Assembly: GCA_025356275.1 (NCBI GenBank)
Contig: JANXUK010000132.1
Span: forward strand, 1-64,000
Length of the DNA: 64,000 nucleotides
DNA from: Sphingomonadales bacterium
GTDB taxonomy: Bacteria > Pseudomonadota > Alphaproteobacteria > Sphingomonadales > Sphingomonadaceae
Direction of reading: 5' to 3'
Below are positions 27,601-40,229 of this stretch, one piece after another (the first letter of the stretch is position 1; each line of letters opens with the position of its first letter). The notes below the pieces were generated by a model. The model was not told the DNA's origin. It saw nothing but the letters and a program-made list of their open reading frames with translations, and searched no databases. A program made the translations under genes and the position numbers.

Positions 27601-27775
27601 CGTTGCAAGCTTACAACACTACTGTTGCCGTAATGCAAGGTGGTTTTGCGGGAAACGGGGTTGGTTTGACCGCGTGCCGGCCCGCAAGCCGGTTCGATCC
27701 CGCGCGCGCCCACCTCCCCCAGTGTCATCCAGAATGGGCAGCCGGGATGGCACAGGCTGGCCCCGGCAAACCCTC

Positions 27776-29185
27776 CTACAGCTTCCAGCTGTCGGTATCC
27801 ATCGCCAACTCGCTCAGCCGCTTGCGCAGCGTATTGCGGTTGATGCCCAGCATTTGCGCCGCGCGCAGCTGGTTGCCGCCGGTCAGCCGCAGCACTTCGC
27901 CGAACAGCGGGCGCTCGAACGCGGCCAGCGCGCTGTCATAGATGGTGCCGTGGGCCGGGTTTTCGCCGGCCATCCACCGCGTCACCGCCGCATCCAGCCC
28001 GGGCACCGCATCGCGCACCGGCTCCTCGCGCACCGCGACGGTCAGCATCGGCACGATCGCGGCGGCATCCACTGTGTCCTCGCGCGCCAGCAACGCCATC
28101 CGATAGATGAAATTGCGCAGCTCGCGTACATTGCCGCGCCACGGCTGCGCGGTCAGCAGCGCGATGGCATCGCTGGTCAGCTGGCGCCGGGGCAGGCCTT
28201 CGCTCGCCGCGCTGACCAGGAAATGCCGGGCCAGCGCGGCAATGTCGTCGGCCCGGTCACGCAGCGGCGGCAGGCTGATCGGCACGACATTGATGCGGTA
28301 ATAAAGGTCCTGGCGGAACAGGCCGGCGGCAATCTGCGGCTCAAGATTCTTGTTGGTGGCCGCGATGATCCGGGCATCGATCCGCACCTCCTCGCGCCCG
28401 CCGACGCGGTGGCTGCGGCCCGATTGCAGCGCGCGCAGCAGCCGCGTCTGCGCCTGCATCGGCATGTCGCCGATCTCGTCGAGAAACAAAGTACCACCCG
28501 CCGCTGCCTCAAACTTGCCGATATGCCGCGCGACCGCGCCCGTGAAGGCGCCCTTTTCGTGGCCGAACAGCTCGCTCTCGATCAGGTCGGCGGGGATCGC
28601 GGCGGTGTTGACCGCCACGAACGGCCCGTCGCGGCGATGGCCAAGCTGATGGATCGCCTCGGCCACCAGCTCTTTACCGGTGCCCGATTCGCCCAGCACC
28701 AGCACCGTCAGATCATTGCGCAGCACGCGGGTGATCATCCGGTAGACCGCCTGCATTGGGGCGCTGCGCCCCACCAGCGGAAGCCCCTGGCCGGTGGCGC
28801 CATCGTCGCTCGGTTCGCCGACGAGGGCCCCTGCCCCCGCCGCCTGACGCACGGTGCGCACCAGCTCCTCGATGTCGAACGGCTTGGGGAAATACTCGAA
28901 GGCGCCGGTGTCGCTGGCCCGCACTGCGGTATCCAGCGTGTTCTGCGCCGACAGGATGATAATCGGCAGGTCAGGATGCGACGCCCTGACCCGCCCCAGC
29001 GTCTCGATCCCGTCACCATCGGTCAACATCACATCGGTGACCAGCGCCGCATAGATGCCCTCCGCCAGCAATGCATCTCGCCCGGCGATACTGTCGCACC
29101 GCGCCACCTTGAACCCCTCCGCGACCAGTGCCGCGGTGATCACGGTGGCGATCGATTCGTCATCCTCGACCAGGAGAACGCTCAT
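27776..29185 (-). CDS. ntrC: Nitrogen regulation response regulator NtrC
   Basis: Sigma-54 activator of 469 residues. The receiver domain has EDDESI and LVTDVMLTDGDG; the AAA+ domain has GESGTGKE, the sigma-54-contacting GAFTGA loop and LDEIGDMP; the C-terminal Fis HTH reads LRAAQMLGINRNTLRKRL. It activates glnA and other nitrogen genes when phosphorylated by NtrB. The start overlaps the ntrB stop by 4 nt. Confidence 0.95.
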   Translation of the reverse strand: MSVLLVEDDESIATVITAALVAEGFKVARCDSIAGRDALLAEGIYAALVTDVMLTDGDGIETLGRVRASHPDLPIIILSAQNTLDTAVRASDTGAFEYFPKPFDIEELVRTVRQAAGAGALVGEPSDDGATGQGLPLVGRSAPMQAVYRMITRVLRNDLTVLVLGESGTGKELVAEAIHQLGHRRDGPFVAVNTAAIPADLIESELFGHEKGAFTGAVARHIGKFEAAAGGTLFLDEIGDMPMQAQTRLLRALQSGRSHRVGGREEVRIDARIIAATNKNLEPQIAAGLFRQDLYYRINVVPISLPPLRDRADDIAALARHFLVSAASEGLPRRQLTSDAIALLTAQPWRGNVRELRNFIYRMALLAREDTVDAAAIVPMLTVAVREEPVRDAVPGLDAAVTRWMAGENPAHGTIYDSALAAFERPLFGEVLRLTGGNQLRAAQMLGINRNTLRKRLSELAMDTDSWKL

Positions 29186-30318
29186 GGCATCGCCGCCACT
29201 GTGCGCAGGGCGTTGCCCACCGCAGCGATCTCGCCACTGGTTGCCAAAGCCAGATGAATGCGGAAATGGGTCCAGCCGGCGGCATCGTCACGCTCAAAGC
29301 TGATCCGCCCGTTCATATCGCGCACCAGCTTGCGCACCAGCGCGAGGCCGAGGCCCTGCCCGCTCTTCTTGGTGGTGACGAAGGGCTCGAAAATATGGTC
29401 GCGCATCGCCGGTTCGACGCCGGGGCCGTTGTCGCTGACCCGCAGCTCGATCGGCAGGCGCACCGGCGCGCCGCTGCCCACCGAACGCAGTTGCAAGCCA
29501 CTGGCAAAGCGCGTGCGCACGATAATCCGCTGGCCGTCGGCATTGCGCCCCGCCTCATGGGCATTGGCCAAGAGGTTGATCAGCACCTGCACCAGACTGT
29601 CGGCACAGCCCATCACCGGTGGCAGCGATGGATCGAATTCCTCCTCGATCCGCGCGCCGCCGCCGCCCGCCGCCAGCACCGCGCTCGCCCGGCGTACCGC
29701 TTCATGCAGATTGCACGGCGCGACCGGCGCAGCGGTGCGGCGGCTGAGGGTCTGCATATGGTCGATCAGCTTGGCGATGCGGTCCACCTCGTCCGCGATC
29801 AGCGTGGTCAGCGCCTGCTCGCCCGGCGCAAGGTTGCGCGCCAGCAATTGCGCGGCGCCGCGAATACCGGCCAGCGGGTTCTTGATCTCATGCGCCAGGA
29901 TTTCGGGTGCGCGCAGCACGCCGTCCTCGGCCCCGGTCACCGCCTCGCCCATCGCCTCGCTCGCGGCACTGTCATGCAGGGTCAGCACCTGCCAGCCGGG
30001 CGAATCGACCACCGGCGCGATGGTGACGTCAAGCCGCCGCGCGCCCTGCCCGATGACGCGAACGTCGATCTGGCGCGCGGAAAGCGGCGCATCGGCCTGG
30101 CCGATACGCTCCGCCACGCGCGGCTCGGCGAAGTGCAACACCGCAGTCAGCGGGCGCCCGGCAAGGCGACGCAGGCTTTGCCCAAAGAATTGCTCACCCG
30201 CCGGATTGACGCTGGATATCCGCTGATCCGGCCCCAGCAGCACGACCGCCAGTGACAGGCTGGCCAGCACGCGGCGAGCATCGGCCTCACCGATCAGGCG
30301 GGGGTCGGCCACCGGCAT
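29182..30318 (-). CDS. ntrB: Nitrogen regulation sensor kinase NtrB
   Basis: A soluble PAS/HisKA/HATPase kinase of 378 residues. The phospho-histidine lies in EILAHEIKNPLAGIRGAAQLL and the ATP lid in KKSGQGLGLALVRKLV. It controls NtrC phosphorylation in response to PII. Its start overlaps the dusB stop by one base and its stop overlaps ntrC, giving the dusB-ntrB-ntrC operon typical of alphaproteobacteria. Confidence 0.95.
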   Translation of the reverse strand: MPVADPRLIGEADARRVLASLSLAVVLLGPDQRISSVNPAGEQFFGQSLRRLAGRPLTAVLHFAEPRVAERIGQADAPLSARQIDVRVIGQGARRLDVTIAPVVDSPGWQVLTLHDSAASEAMGEAVTGAEDGVLRAPEILAHEIKNPLAGIRGAAQLLARNLAPGEQALTTLIADEVDRIAKLIDHMQTLSRRTAAPVAPCNLHEAVRRASAVLAAGGGGARIEEEFDPSLPPVMGCADSLVQVLINLLANAHEAGRNADGQRIIVRTRFASGLQLRSVGSGAPVRLPIELRVSDNGPGVEPAMRDHIFEPFVTTKKSGQGLGLALVRKLVRDMNGRISFERDDAAGWTHFRIHLALATSGEIAAVGNALRTVAAMP

Positions 30319-31334
30319 CAGGCCGCCATCTGCCCCAGCAGCGGCGCGTAAAACTCACCCAGCATCGCCACCACCACATGCGGATCGTCTATGAAATTGA
30401 CCCGGTTGCGAAACTCCGCCGATCCGGCCAGCCCCTTGGTGTACCAACCAAGATGTTTGCGCGCCAGTTTGACGCCGGTCTCGCTGCCATAATGGCTGAG
30501 CATTGCCTCATAATGTTCGATAATCAGGGTATATTGCTGATCTATGCCGGGGTCGGCGATCGACACGCCATGCCGCCACCAATACATCACCTGCCCAAGC
30601 AGCCACGGCCGGCCATAGGCGCCGCGCCCGATCATAACCCCATCCGCGCCCGATTGGGCCAGCGCCTGCGCCGCATCATCGATGCCGCAGATGTCGCCAT
30701 TGACGATCACCGGCACGCTAACCGCCGCCTTGACCTTGCGCACGAAGCCCCAATCGGCCTCGCCCCGGTACATCTGGTTGCGGGTGCGGCCGTGGACGGT
30801 GATCATCCTGGCGCCTAGATCCTCGGCAATATGCGCCAGTTCGGGGGCATTCAGGCTGTCGTGGCACCACCCCATCCGCATCTTGACGGTCACCGGCACA
30901 TCCACCGCCTTAACGGTGGCTTCGATCAGCCGCCGGGCCAGCGGCAGATCGCGCATCAGCGCCGATCCGGCATCGCCATTGACGACTTTCTTGACCGGGC
31001 AGCCCATGTTGATGTCGATGATTGCGGCGCCCCGGTCGGCATTGAGCTTGGCGGCCTCGGCCATTTCGGCGGGGTCACAGCCAGCGAGTTGCAGCGACAC
31101 CGGCTCCTCCACCGCGTCCCACGCCGCTTTTTGCAGCGATTGCCGCGTCTCGCGGATCATCGCGGGGCTGGCGATCATCTCGGTGACATTTAGCCCCGAG
31201 CCATAGCGCCGCACCAGACGGCGGAATGGCATATCGGTCACCCCGGTCATCGGCGCCAGGATCACCGGGCACGCCACTTCGATGCCGCCAATGCGGATCG
31301 GCTTCAGCGCGGGTGGGGGCGGAATATCGCTCAT
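30318..31334 (-). CDS. dusB: tRNA-dihydrouridine synthase DusB
   Basis: FMN-dependent reduction of uridine in the tRNA D-loop. The 338-residue TIM barrel has [14 protein letters not shown] at the N-terminus, the catalytic-Cys region [10 protein letters not shown], and VNGDICG / [13 protein letters not shown] for flavin binding. The ATG at 31334 is chosen as the first Met giving the family-length N-terminus; the open frame to 31370 adds unconvincing sequence. It leads the ntr operon and is divergent from ispDF by 72 bp. Confidence 0.93.
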   Translation of the reverse strand: MSDIPPPPALKPIRIGGIEVACPVILAPMTGVTDMPFRRLVRRYGSGLNVTEMIASPAMIRETRQSLQKAAWDAVEEPVSLQLAGCDPAEMAEAAKLNADRGAAIIDINMGCPVKKVVNGDAGSALMRDLPLARRLIEATVKAVDVPVTVKMRMGWCHDSLNAPELAHIAEDLGARMITVHGRTRNQMYRGEADWGFVRKVKAAVSVPVIVNGDICGIDDAAQALAQSGADGVMIGRGAYGRPWLLGQVMYWWRHGVSIADPGIDQQYTLIIEHYEAMLSHYGSETGVKLARKHLGWYTKGLAGSAEFRNRVNFIDDPHVVVAMLGEFYAPLLGQMAA

Positions 31335-31406
31335 CAATCTGCCTAAAAAACAGGCAGCGCATAGCGGCATTGCACAGCCGCAGCAAGAGGCTTACCGGCG
31401 CGGGTG

Positions 31407-32567
31407 ATGTCCGATGCTGCTTCCCTACCCGGCCCGAACACCGCCGCCATCGTGGTTGCGGCGGGGCAAGGCCTGCGCGCCGGACAGCCGATCCCCAAGC
31501 AATTCGCTCCGTGGCGAGGGAGTCCGGTGGTGCGGCATTCGGTCGCGGCGCTGGCGGCGGCAGGCATCGCGCCGATCGTGGTAGTCATCCCCGAGGGTGC
31601 CGATAGCGTGGCGCAGGCGGCCTTAGCCGGGATCGACGTGCGGTTGGTAACCGGCGGGGCGAGCCGGCAGGCATCGGTGCGGCTGGGGCTGGAGGCTCTG
31701 GCGCCTGATGCCCCAGCGCTGGTGTTGATCCATGACGCGGCGCGGCCGGTGTTGCCCAAGGTAGTGATCGCGCGGCTGATCGCGGCTCTGGCCGAGCATC
31801 CCGGCGCGATCCCGGTGCTGCCGGTCGTGGATAGCATCGCGCATGCCGAGGCGGACCTGATGGGCGCCCCTGCCCCGCGTGAGGGCTTGCGCCGGGTGCT
31901 GACGCCGCAGGGCTTTCATTATGATGCCATATTGGCCGCGCATCGGGCCTGGCAGGGCGAAGCAAATGCCGGCGACGATGCGCAGGTGGCGCGCGTGGCG
32001 GGGCTGGCCGTGGCGATGGTCGAGGGGGATGAGACGTTGCACAAACTGACCTTTTCGGGCGATTTTGTCGCCCGCAAGCCGGCGGTCCGCATAGGCACAG
32101 GTTTCGATGTGCATCGTCTGGCCGAGGGCGAGGAACTGTGGCTGTGCGGCGTAAAGCTTAATCACACGCACGGTCTGGCCGGGCATAGCGACGCCGATGT
32201 CGCGATCCATGCAGCGGTGGATGCGCTGCTCGGCGCGATCGGCGCGGGCGACATCGGCCAGCATTTCCCGCCCAGCGATCCGCAATGGCGGGGTGCGGCC
32301 TCCGACCGTTTTCTGGCTCATGCCGCCGCGCTGGTGGCAGATGCCGGCTATGCCATAGGCAACCTCGACCTGACGATCATCTGCGAGGCGCCCAAAATCG
32401 GCCCGCACCGCGCGGCGATGCGCGCGCGGCTGGCCGCGATACTGGGCGTTGACATCGGCGCCGTCAGCGTCAAGGCCACCACCACCGAGGGGCTCGGCTT
32501 TACCGGGCGCGGCGAGGGTATTGCCGCGCAGGCCGCCGCCACCTTGATCCTGACAGAGGCCCAATGA
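31407..32567 (+). CDS. ispDF: Bifunctional IspD/IspF isoprenoid enzyme
   Basis: Two steps of the MEP pathway in one 386-residue chain. The IspD domain (about 1-225) has AAGQGLRAGQPIPKQF for CTP binding and forms CDP-methylerythritol; the IspF domain (about 230-386) starts RIGTGFDVHRL, has the zinc site HSDADV, and forms the cyclodiphosphate. The fusion is characteristic of alphaproteobacteria and epsilonproteobacteria. The ATG at 31407 is preferred over GTG at 31404. The stop overlaps the next gene by 4 nt. Confidence 0.95.
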   Translation: MSDAASLPGPNTAAIVVAAGQGLRAGQPIPKQFAPWRGSPVVRHSVAALAAAGIAPIVVVIPEGADSVAQAALAGIDVRLVTGGASRQASVRLGLEALAPDAPALVLIHDAARPVLPKVVIARLIAALAEHPGAIPVLPVVDSIAHAEADLMGAPAPREGLRRVLTPQGFHYDAILAAHRAWQGEANAGDDAQVARVAGLAVAMVEGDETLHKLTFSGDFVARKPAVRIGTGFDVHRLAEGEELWLCGVKLNHTHGLAGHSDADVAIHAAVDALLGAIGAGDIGQHFPPSDPQWRGAASDRFLAHAAALVADAGYAIGNLDLTIICEAPKIGPHRAAMRARLAAILGVDIGAVSVKATTTEGLGFTGRGEGIAAQAAATLILTEAQ

Positions 32568-33067
32568 TGACGATTTCCGGACTGCTCCCCGATGATATCG
32601 TAGCTCTGGCCGGCCGGGTGGTGGCGGAAAACGCGGCCGCCGGGCGCAGACTGGTGCTGGCGGAAAGCTGCACCGGCGGGCTGGTCGCCGCCGCCTTGAC
32701 CGAGATCGCGGGTTCGTCGGCGGTGCTGGATTCCAGCTTTGTGACCTATTCAAACGGCGCCAAAACTCGGCTTCTGGGCGTGTCGGACGATCTGATCGAG
32801 ACATTCGGCGCGGTCTCCGCCGCCTGTGCCTGGGCGATGGCGCAGGGCGCGCTCAAGGTCAGCGACGCCGATGTCGCAGTGGCGATCAGCGGGATTGCCG
32901 GCCCCGATGGCGGCACCGCGCAAAAGCCGGTGGGCTTGGTGGTCTTCGCCCGCGCGATCCGGGGCAGCGATGCGGTGGACGCCGAGGAACGCTACTTCAC
33001 CGCGACCTGCCGCGCCGATGTGCGGCGGCAGGCGATGCTGGTGGCTTTGGAGTTGCTGCTGCCCTAG
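32564..33067 (+). CDS. CinA C-terminal domain protein (nicotinamide-nucleotide amidase)
   Basis: A 167-residue stand-alone CinA C-terminal (PncC) domain that deamidates NMN to nicotinate mononucleotide. The key segments AESCTGGLVAAALT and GIAGPDGGTAQKPVGLV are present. It begins ATGATG overlapping the end of ispDF and ends overlapping the convergent coq10-like gene by 4 nt. Confidence 0.9.
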   Translation: MMTISGLLPDDIVALAGRVVAENAAAGRRLVLAESCTGGLVAAALTEIAGSSAVLDSSFVTYSNGAKTRLLGVSDDLIETFGAVSAACAWAMAQGALKVSDADVAVAISGIAGPDGGTAQKPVGLVVFARAIRGSDAVDAEERYFTATCRADVRRQAMLVALELLLP

Positions 33068-33501
33068 GCCGGCACGCCATACAACACCGCCGCCCGTTCC
33101 TCGAAGGCGGCGACCATCTTGCGGAACGCCTTGTCAAAATATTGCCCCGCCAGGCTTTCGAACAGCGCGTTGCGAAAAGTGAAATTGACCGCAAAATCAA
33201 TCTCGCAGCCGGTTTCGGTCGGGCGGAAGGTCCAGTGATTGTCGAGATCACGCATCGGCCCGTCGACATAATGCACGGTGATCGCAAGCGGGCGGTGCTT
33301 GGTGATCCGCGAGGTGAATTTCTCACGCAGGACCTTGAAACCGACCAGCATGTCGGCGACCATCTCGGTCTCGCTATCCGATTTCACGCGCGTCGCGACG
33401 ACCCAGGGCAGAAACTCGCCATAGCGCGCCACATCCGCCACCAGATCGAACATCTGCTCGGCGCTATACGGCAGCTTGCGGGTTTCCGCGATCCCCGGCA
33501 T
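33064..33501 (-). CDS. Coq10/RatA-like START-domain protein
   Basis: A 145-residue START-fold lipid-binding protein of the Coq10/RatA group: EQMFDLVADVARYGEFLPW at the N-terminus and the C-terminal helix FDKAFRKMVAAFEERA. Coq10 homologues bind ubiquinone and support its synthesis or delivery; RatA of E. coli inhibits 70S assembly under some conditions. The ubiquinone role is the likelier one in this group. It follows lipA by 5 nt on the same strand. Confidence 0.88.
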   Translation of the reverse strand: MPGIAETRKLPYSAEQMFDLVADVARYGEFLPWVVATRVKSDSETEMVADMLVGFKVLREKFTSRITKHRPLAITVHYVDGPMRDLDNHWTFRPTETGCEIDFAVNFTFRNALFESLAGQYFDKAFRKMVAAFEERAAVLYGVPA

Positions 33502-33506
33502 CCGGC

Positions 33507-34442
33507 TCAGCGCGCGCCCTTGGCCAGCAGGGCGGCGCGGGCGCTGCGCATCTGGGCGAAATCCTCGCCGGCGTGATAGGATGAGCGGGTCAGCGGGCTG
33601 GCCGCGACTTGCAAAAAGCCCTTCGCCCGCGCGATCGCGCCATAGGCGGCGAAGGCCTGCGGGGTGACGAATTCCTCGACTGCCGCGTGTTTCGGCGTGG
33701 GGCGCAGATATTGCCCCATCGTGAGGAAATCGATCCCCGCCACGCGCATGTCGTCCATCACCTGATGCACCTCCAGCCGCTGCTCACCCAGCCCCAGCAT
33801 CACGCCAGACTTGGTAAAGATCAACGGATTGTGCCGCTTCACCTCCTCCAGCAGACGTAGCGATGCGTAATAGCGCGCGCCGGGGCGGATGGTGGGATAA
33901 AGGCGCGGCACCGTCTCCAGATTGTGGTTATAGACATCGGGCCCGGCGGCCACGATGGCCTCTACCGCCGCCAGCATCCGACCGCGAAAATCGGGGGTCA
34001 GGATCTCTATGGTGGTGCCCGGCGTGGTGCGGCGCAAAGCCTGGATCACTTTGACGAATTGCCCCGCGCCGCCATCCGGCAGATCGTCACGGTCGACCGA
34101 GGTGATGACGATATGTTCAAGGCCAAGCTTGGCGGCGGCCTGCGCCACATGCTCGGGCTCATCCCGGTCGACCGCGCGCGGCATGCCGGTCTTGACGTTG
34201 CAGAAGGCGCAGGCGCGCGTGCAGACATCGCCCAGGATCATCACCGTGGCGTGCTTTTTGCTCCAGCATTCGCCGATATTGGGGCACGCCGCCTCCTCGC
34301 ACACGGTGTTCAGCCCCAGTCCGCGCATCAGATCGCGGGTGGCGCCGAATTCCTTGCTGGTCGGCGCCTTGACGCGGATCCACTCGGGCTTGCGCTGGCG
34401 GGCGGGCTGATCGGGCGTGGCAATGGGGGAGAGGTCGTTCAT
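33507..34442 (-). CDS. lipA: Lipoyl synthase
   Basis: Radical-SAM enzyme that inserts two sulfurs into octanoyl groups on lipoyl domains, here needed by the PDH proteins encoded at 42732-49901. Auxiliary cluster cysteines are in [12 protein letters not shown], and the radical-SAM CxxxCxxC is CTRACAFC. The ATG at 34442 gives 311 residues, the family length; the frame stays open to 35132 only because of codon bias and overlaps the divergent carbonic anhydrase. Confidence 0.96.
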   Translation of the reverse strand: MNDLSPIATPDQPARQRKPEWIRVKAPTSKEFGATRDLMRGLGLNTVCEEAACPNIGECWSKKHATVMILGDVCTRACAFCNVKTGMPRAVDRDEPEHVAQAAAKLGLEHIVITSVDRDDLPDGGAGQFVKVIQALRRTTPGTTIEILTPDFRGRMLAAVEAIVAAGPDVYNHNLETVPRLYPTIRPGARYYASLRLLEEVKRHNPLIFTKSGVMLGLGEQRLEVHQVMDDMRVAGIDFLTMGQYLRPTPKHAAVEEFVTPQAFAAYGAIARAKGFLQVAASPLTRSSYHAGEDFAQMRSARAALLAKGAR

Positions 34443-34526
34443 CGCCGCCAGATAGGATTTTTTGCGCATCGCTGCCAGAGGCAATGTCGCTTGCGCTTCG
34501 CGGGCCGGGGCGGCAAGAAGCGTCGC

Positions 34527-35174
34527 ATGACCGACATTGCCCCCCTTGACCAGCTTATCGCCGGATACCGCCGCTTTCGCGCGACCGGATGGACGCCGCG
34601 CCGCGAAGCCTGGGCCGCCTTGCGCGAAGGTCAGCAACCGCAGGTGATGGTGATCGCCTGTTCGGACAGCCGGGTCGATCCCGCGCAGATCTTCGACGTC
34701 GATCCGGGCGAGATTTTCGTGGTCCGCAATGTTGCGGCCTTGGTCCCGCCGTTCGAGACGACGCCGGGCTACCATGGCGTCTCCGCTGCGCTGGAATTCG
34801 CGGTGCAGGTGCTGAAAGTGCGCGAGATTATCGTGCTGGGCCACGGCATGTGCGGCGGCTGCAAGGCGGCGCTGAGCCGGGAAATGCATGGCGCCATCCC
34901 CGGCGAGGGCGGCTTTATCGCCAACTGGATCGGGCTGCTCGATCCCGCGAGAGGCCCGGTGGTCGCAGCGCATGGCACCACCGGGCGGGTGGCGGAACGC
35001 GCGATGGAGCTGGCCGGGGTCTGCGTCAGCCTGGAAAATCTGCGCAGCTTTCCCTGTATCCGCCAAGGCGAGCGCGAAGGCGAACTGACATTGCGCGGCG
35101 CATTTTTCGCGATTTCGGACGGCGTGCTGCACCTGCTTGACGAGGCGAGCGGGGTGTTCAACCCCGTCGATTGA
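34527..35174 (+). CDS. Beta-class carbonic anhydrase
   Basis: Interconverts CO2 and bicarbonate. The 215-residue protein has the zinc/dyad segment CSDSRVDP and the second zinc half GHGMCGGC, with HPFE-like VPPFET between. The start at MTDIAPLDQ lies 84 bp from divergent lipA. It could be a constitutive housekeeping enzyme; nothing in the sequence shows regulation. Confidence 0.94.
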   Translation: MTDIAPLDQLIAGYRRFRATGWTPRREAWAALREGQQPQVMVIACSDSRVDPAQIFDVDPGEIFVVRNVAALVPPFETTPGYHGVSAALEFAVQVLKVREIIVLGHGMCGGCKAALSREMHGAIPGEGGFIANWIGLLDPARGPVVAAHGTTGRVAERAMELAGVCVSLENLRSFPCIRQGEREGELTLRGAFFAISDGVLHLLDEASGVFNPVD

Positions 35175-35231
35175 TGCAGACGGCGGGGCAGTGGTTTCCC
35201 GCCGCCCCGCCGTATCCTAGTTGGCTGGCGA

Positions 35232-36575
35232 TTACTTGGCCGGCGCGGATGCGGGCGCCGGTGCCGCCTTCTGGGCCGTATAGATCGACCACAGCCGGGC
35301 CAGCGGTGCGCGCGCGCCAGTCACCTTGGCAAAGCTCGCCTGAGCGCCGGCATAATCGCCCATGTCCGACTGGGCGATGCCGAGGCGGGTGTAGATCAGC
35401 GGCTGGTTTGCGCCTGCTTTGGGCAGCGCTAATCCGTATAGCGCGATGGCCTTTGCACTCTCGCCATAGCTGAGGAAGGCATCGGCGGCGCCGGTGGTGA
35501 TGATCGCGCTGGCGCTGGACAGGCTGGCGTCACGCTCCAGCGACGGCAACGAGGCGCGATCCGACGGCAGGCGCTTGATGGCGGTGGCATTGGCCTCGCC
35601 GATATAGGTGTTGCTCAGGCTGAGTTTGCCCGAGGCGACCCCGGCATCGATCACGCCCTTGACCTCGGCAGGGAACCGGCGGGCATCGGCGATTTCGATA
35701 TATTCAGCGTAATCGCGCTCCTCGGTGTAGGAATTGGTGCGCGCCATCAGCCGCATCAGATCAAGCTCCTCGGAAAGCGGATAATGCGCAATCAGGCGCA
35801 AAGTATCGATCGCGCCGGCCCAATTCTTGGAGCTGGGATAGTATTGCACCAGTTGCGCGGCATAGCTGGCGGCCAGATCGGGCAGCTTGGCCTTGTAAGC
35901 CACACCCAGCCCGCGCCCGTACCAACCTTCGGGAACGACGACCCCGCCGGCTCTGCGCGCATCGATCGCGGCCTGGAGCGCGGCGAGGCCATCAGCACTG
36001 TGGCCGTCCAAGAAATCGACCTCGGCCAGCGTCGCATTGGGATCATTCTCGTGATAGCCGCCGGCGATCGACGTCTGGAGCGACGTGCGCGCCGCAGCGT
36101 ATTCATTCGCTTGAAACTGAAACTGGCCCAGGAAGAAATACAGCCGCGCGGTATTTTCGGGGCCGGCCTTGCCCGAATCGATCATCGCCTGCACGCCCCG
36201 GCGTTGCAGCGCGACATCCTTGGTCATGCCGCCCAATTGCACCGCAAACTGGCCCGACAGCATGTGATCATCGGGCGTCGTCGCCGCGGCAAACACCGCG
36301 TCGACCTGCGCCTGCAATGCGGCGGTGGCGGGGGCATCCAGCGTCTTGCCCTTGGCAGCGGCCAAAGCGGTTTGCAACGGTCCGGCAGCGGCGATGAACG
36401 GCTTGGAATAATTGGGCTTTACCGGCGCGGGGATAGGCGCGGCCATGGCCGGGCTGTCGAACATCGCCGCCCCGCCCAGCCCCATGCCGGCAATTGCCAG
36501 AGCTGCGGCCAAGGCGGCGGCAGGGCGGCGGTGCGAAGTGTGCAGCGCGCGAACGCGCAGGCTGGTGCGGATCAT
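35232..36575 (-). CDS. Exported TPR-type repeat protein of unknown function
   Basis: A 447-residue protein with an N-terminal signal (basic stretch, then AAALAAALAIAGMGLGGA, cleavage near AMA-A) and helical repeats resembling TPRs (for example ARLYFFLGQFQFQANEYAAARTS and LIYTRLGIAQSDMGDYAGAQ). The C-terminal end is Ala/Pro-rich. AGAGGAG precedes the ATG at 36575 by 9 nt. Probably a periplasmic scaffold or lipid-envelope protein; no specific partner can be named. Confidence 0.75.
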   Translation of the reverse strand: MIRTSLRVRALHTSHRRPAAALAAALAIAGMGLGGAAMFDSPAMAAPIPAPVKPNYSKPFIAAAGPLQTALAAAKGKTLDAPATAALQAQVDAVFAAATTPDDHMLSGQFAVQLGGMTKDVALQRRGVQAMIDSGKAGPENTARLYFFLGQFQFQANEYAAARTSLQTSIAGGYHENDPNATLAEVDFLDGHSADGLAALQAAIDARRAGGVVVPEGWYGRGLGVAYKAKLPDLAASYAAQLVQYYPSSKNWAGAIDTLRLIAHYPLSEELDLMRLMARTNSYTEERDYAEYIEIADARRFPAEVKGVIDAGVASGKLSLSNTYIGEANATAIKRLPSDRASLPSLERDASLSSASAIITTGAADAFLSYGESAKAIALYGLALPKAGANQPLIYTRLGIAQSDMGDYAGAQASFAKVTGARAPLARLWSIYTAQKAAPAPASAPAK

Positions 36576-36851
36576 CAAGTCAACTCCTCTGCATGGGCAC
36601 TGCTGGCCCAAGTGCCGCGCGCCCAAAATTCCCAAAATCCCAATTTCTCAATTTTACCGCTCTGCTAGTGCCGATGTGACAGCGGTTTGGCAATGCGGTT
36701 TTGCCGATGCGGGCCGGCCGGTGAACGGCGTTTGAACGGCGTGTTCCGCGCGCAAGCGTCATCGCGCGCATCCTTGTGGACGACCCCCTGCCGCGCCCAC
36801 GCCGCGGGTGGGTAGCGGGGGCTTTGGGCTGGCCTTTGCAGCACGCATGCC
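36576..36851. other. Intergenic region upstream of the TPR gene
   Basis: No gene is seen. The part near 36600-36680 is AT-richer and probably holds the promoter of the TPR gene. An imperfect GC-rich inverted repeat (CCCCCTGCC... to ...TAGCGGGGG, about 36784-36822) and a short direct repeat of GAACGGCGT (36723 and 36735) are present. Repeat copy B follows immediately. Confidence 0.5.
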
Positions 36852-37020
36852 CTAGTGGTCCGATTCTGACATTCGATACCGCTTGAGGCCAAGTTGCGCT
36901 CGAATGTCAGAATCTTTTCGGACCACTAGAAGATTTTGATTCTAGTAGATTTTACGATTTTGACATTTGCAGACCCATCCCAACCGCAAGGGGATGCAAA
37001 TGTCAAAATCAATCCACTAG
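36852..37020. repeat. Double-hairpin CTAGTGG repeat, copy B
   Basis: Palindromes at 36852-36929 and 36942-37020 with a 12-bp linker between them. It is oriented opposite to copy A and matches its reverse complement at 163 of 169 positions by eye. The first hairpin has outer stem CTAGTGGTCC/GGACCACTAG and inner stem GATTCTGACATTCGA with its complement, with TTTT bulged on the 3' arm. The second has GATTTTGACATTTGC with its complement and TTAC bulged on the 5' arm. The element ends 46 bp before the gyrA start codon, so it lies in or beside the gyrA leader. Confidence 0.9.
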
Positions 37021-37066
37021 GGTGGAACCGCACCCCTTCCCCCGGCAAAAGATAAGAAAACAGCGC

Positions 37067-39816
<2,750 letters not shown>

Positions 39817-39820
<4 letters not shown>

Positions 39821-40206
39821 GCGCCGCATACTTGCGGAGCGCGGCAGGGGCATTCCCCCGCATCGCGTGGAAAGTACTGACGGAGCCGCAAATGGCGGAG
39901 TTTTTGGACACCGGGCATTTCGCTGGCGCTCCAGTCGATCTCGCCGATGGCTACATCCACCTGTCCGCCGCCGAGCAACTAGCAGGCACGCTGGACAGGC
40001 ATTTTGCCGGGCAGGAGGCGCTGCATCTGGTCGCAGTCGATCTGGCGGCGCTGGGCGATGCGGTGCGGTGGGAGGTTTCGCGCGGCAGCGATATGTTCCC
40101 GCACCTCTATGCCGCGCTGCCACGGCACGCGGTGCGCGGCCATGGGCCGGTGTCGCGCGAGGCGGATGGGGCGTTGGTCCTGCCGGCCATCGCCGCGCTC
40201 GCCTGA
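39817..40206 (+). CDS. DUF952 domain protein
   Basis: A 129-residue protein with the DUF952 hallmarks [28 protein letters not shown] and [15 protein letters not shown]. The function is unknown; the fold is related to ADP-ribosyl-transfer-like folds, as far as I recall. It starts ATGAGC overlapping the gyrA stop and is followed by trmFO after 23 nt, so it is probably co-transcribed with gyrA. Confidence 0.88.
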
Positions 40207-40229
40207 GACCCCCGCATGTGAGATCGGGC

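Noticed and set aside
30252..31206. Plus-strand frames opposite dusB
   Set aside because: Shadows of dusB, whose TIM-barrel and flavin motifs are clear on the minus strand.
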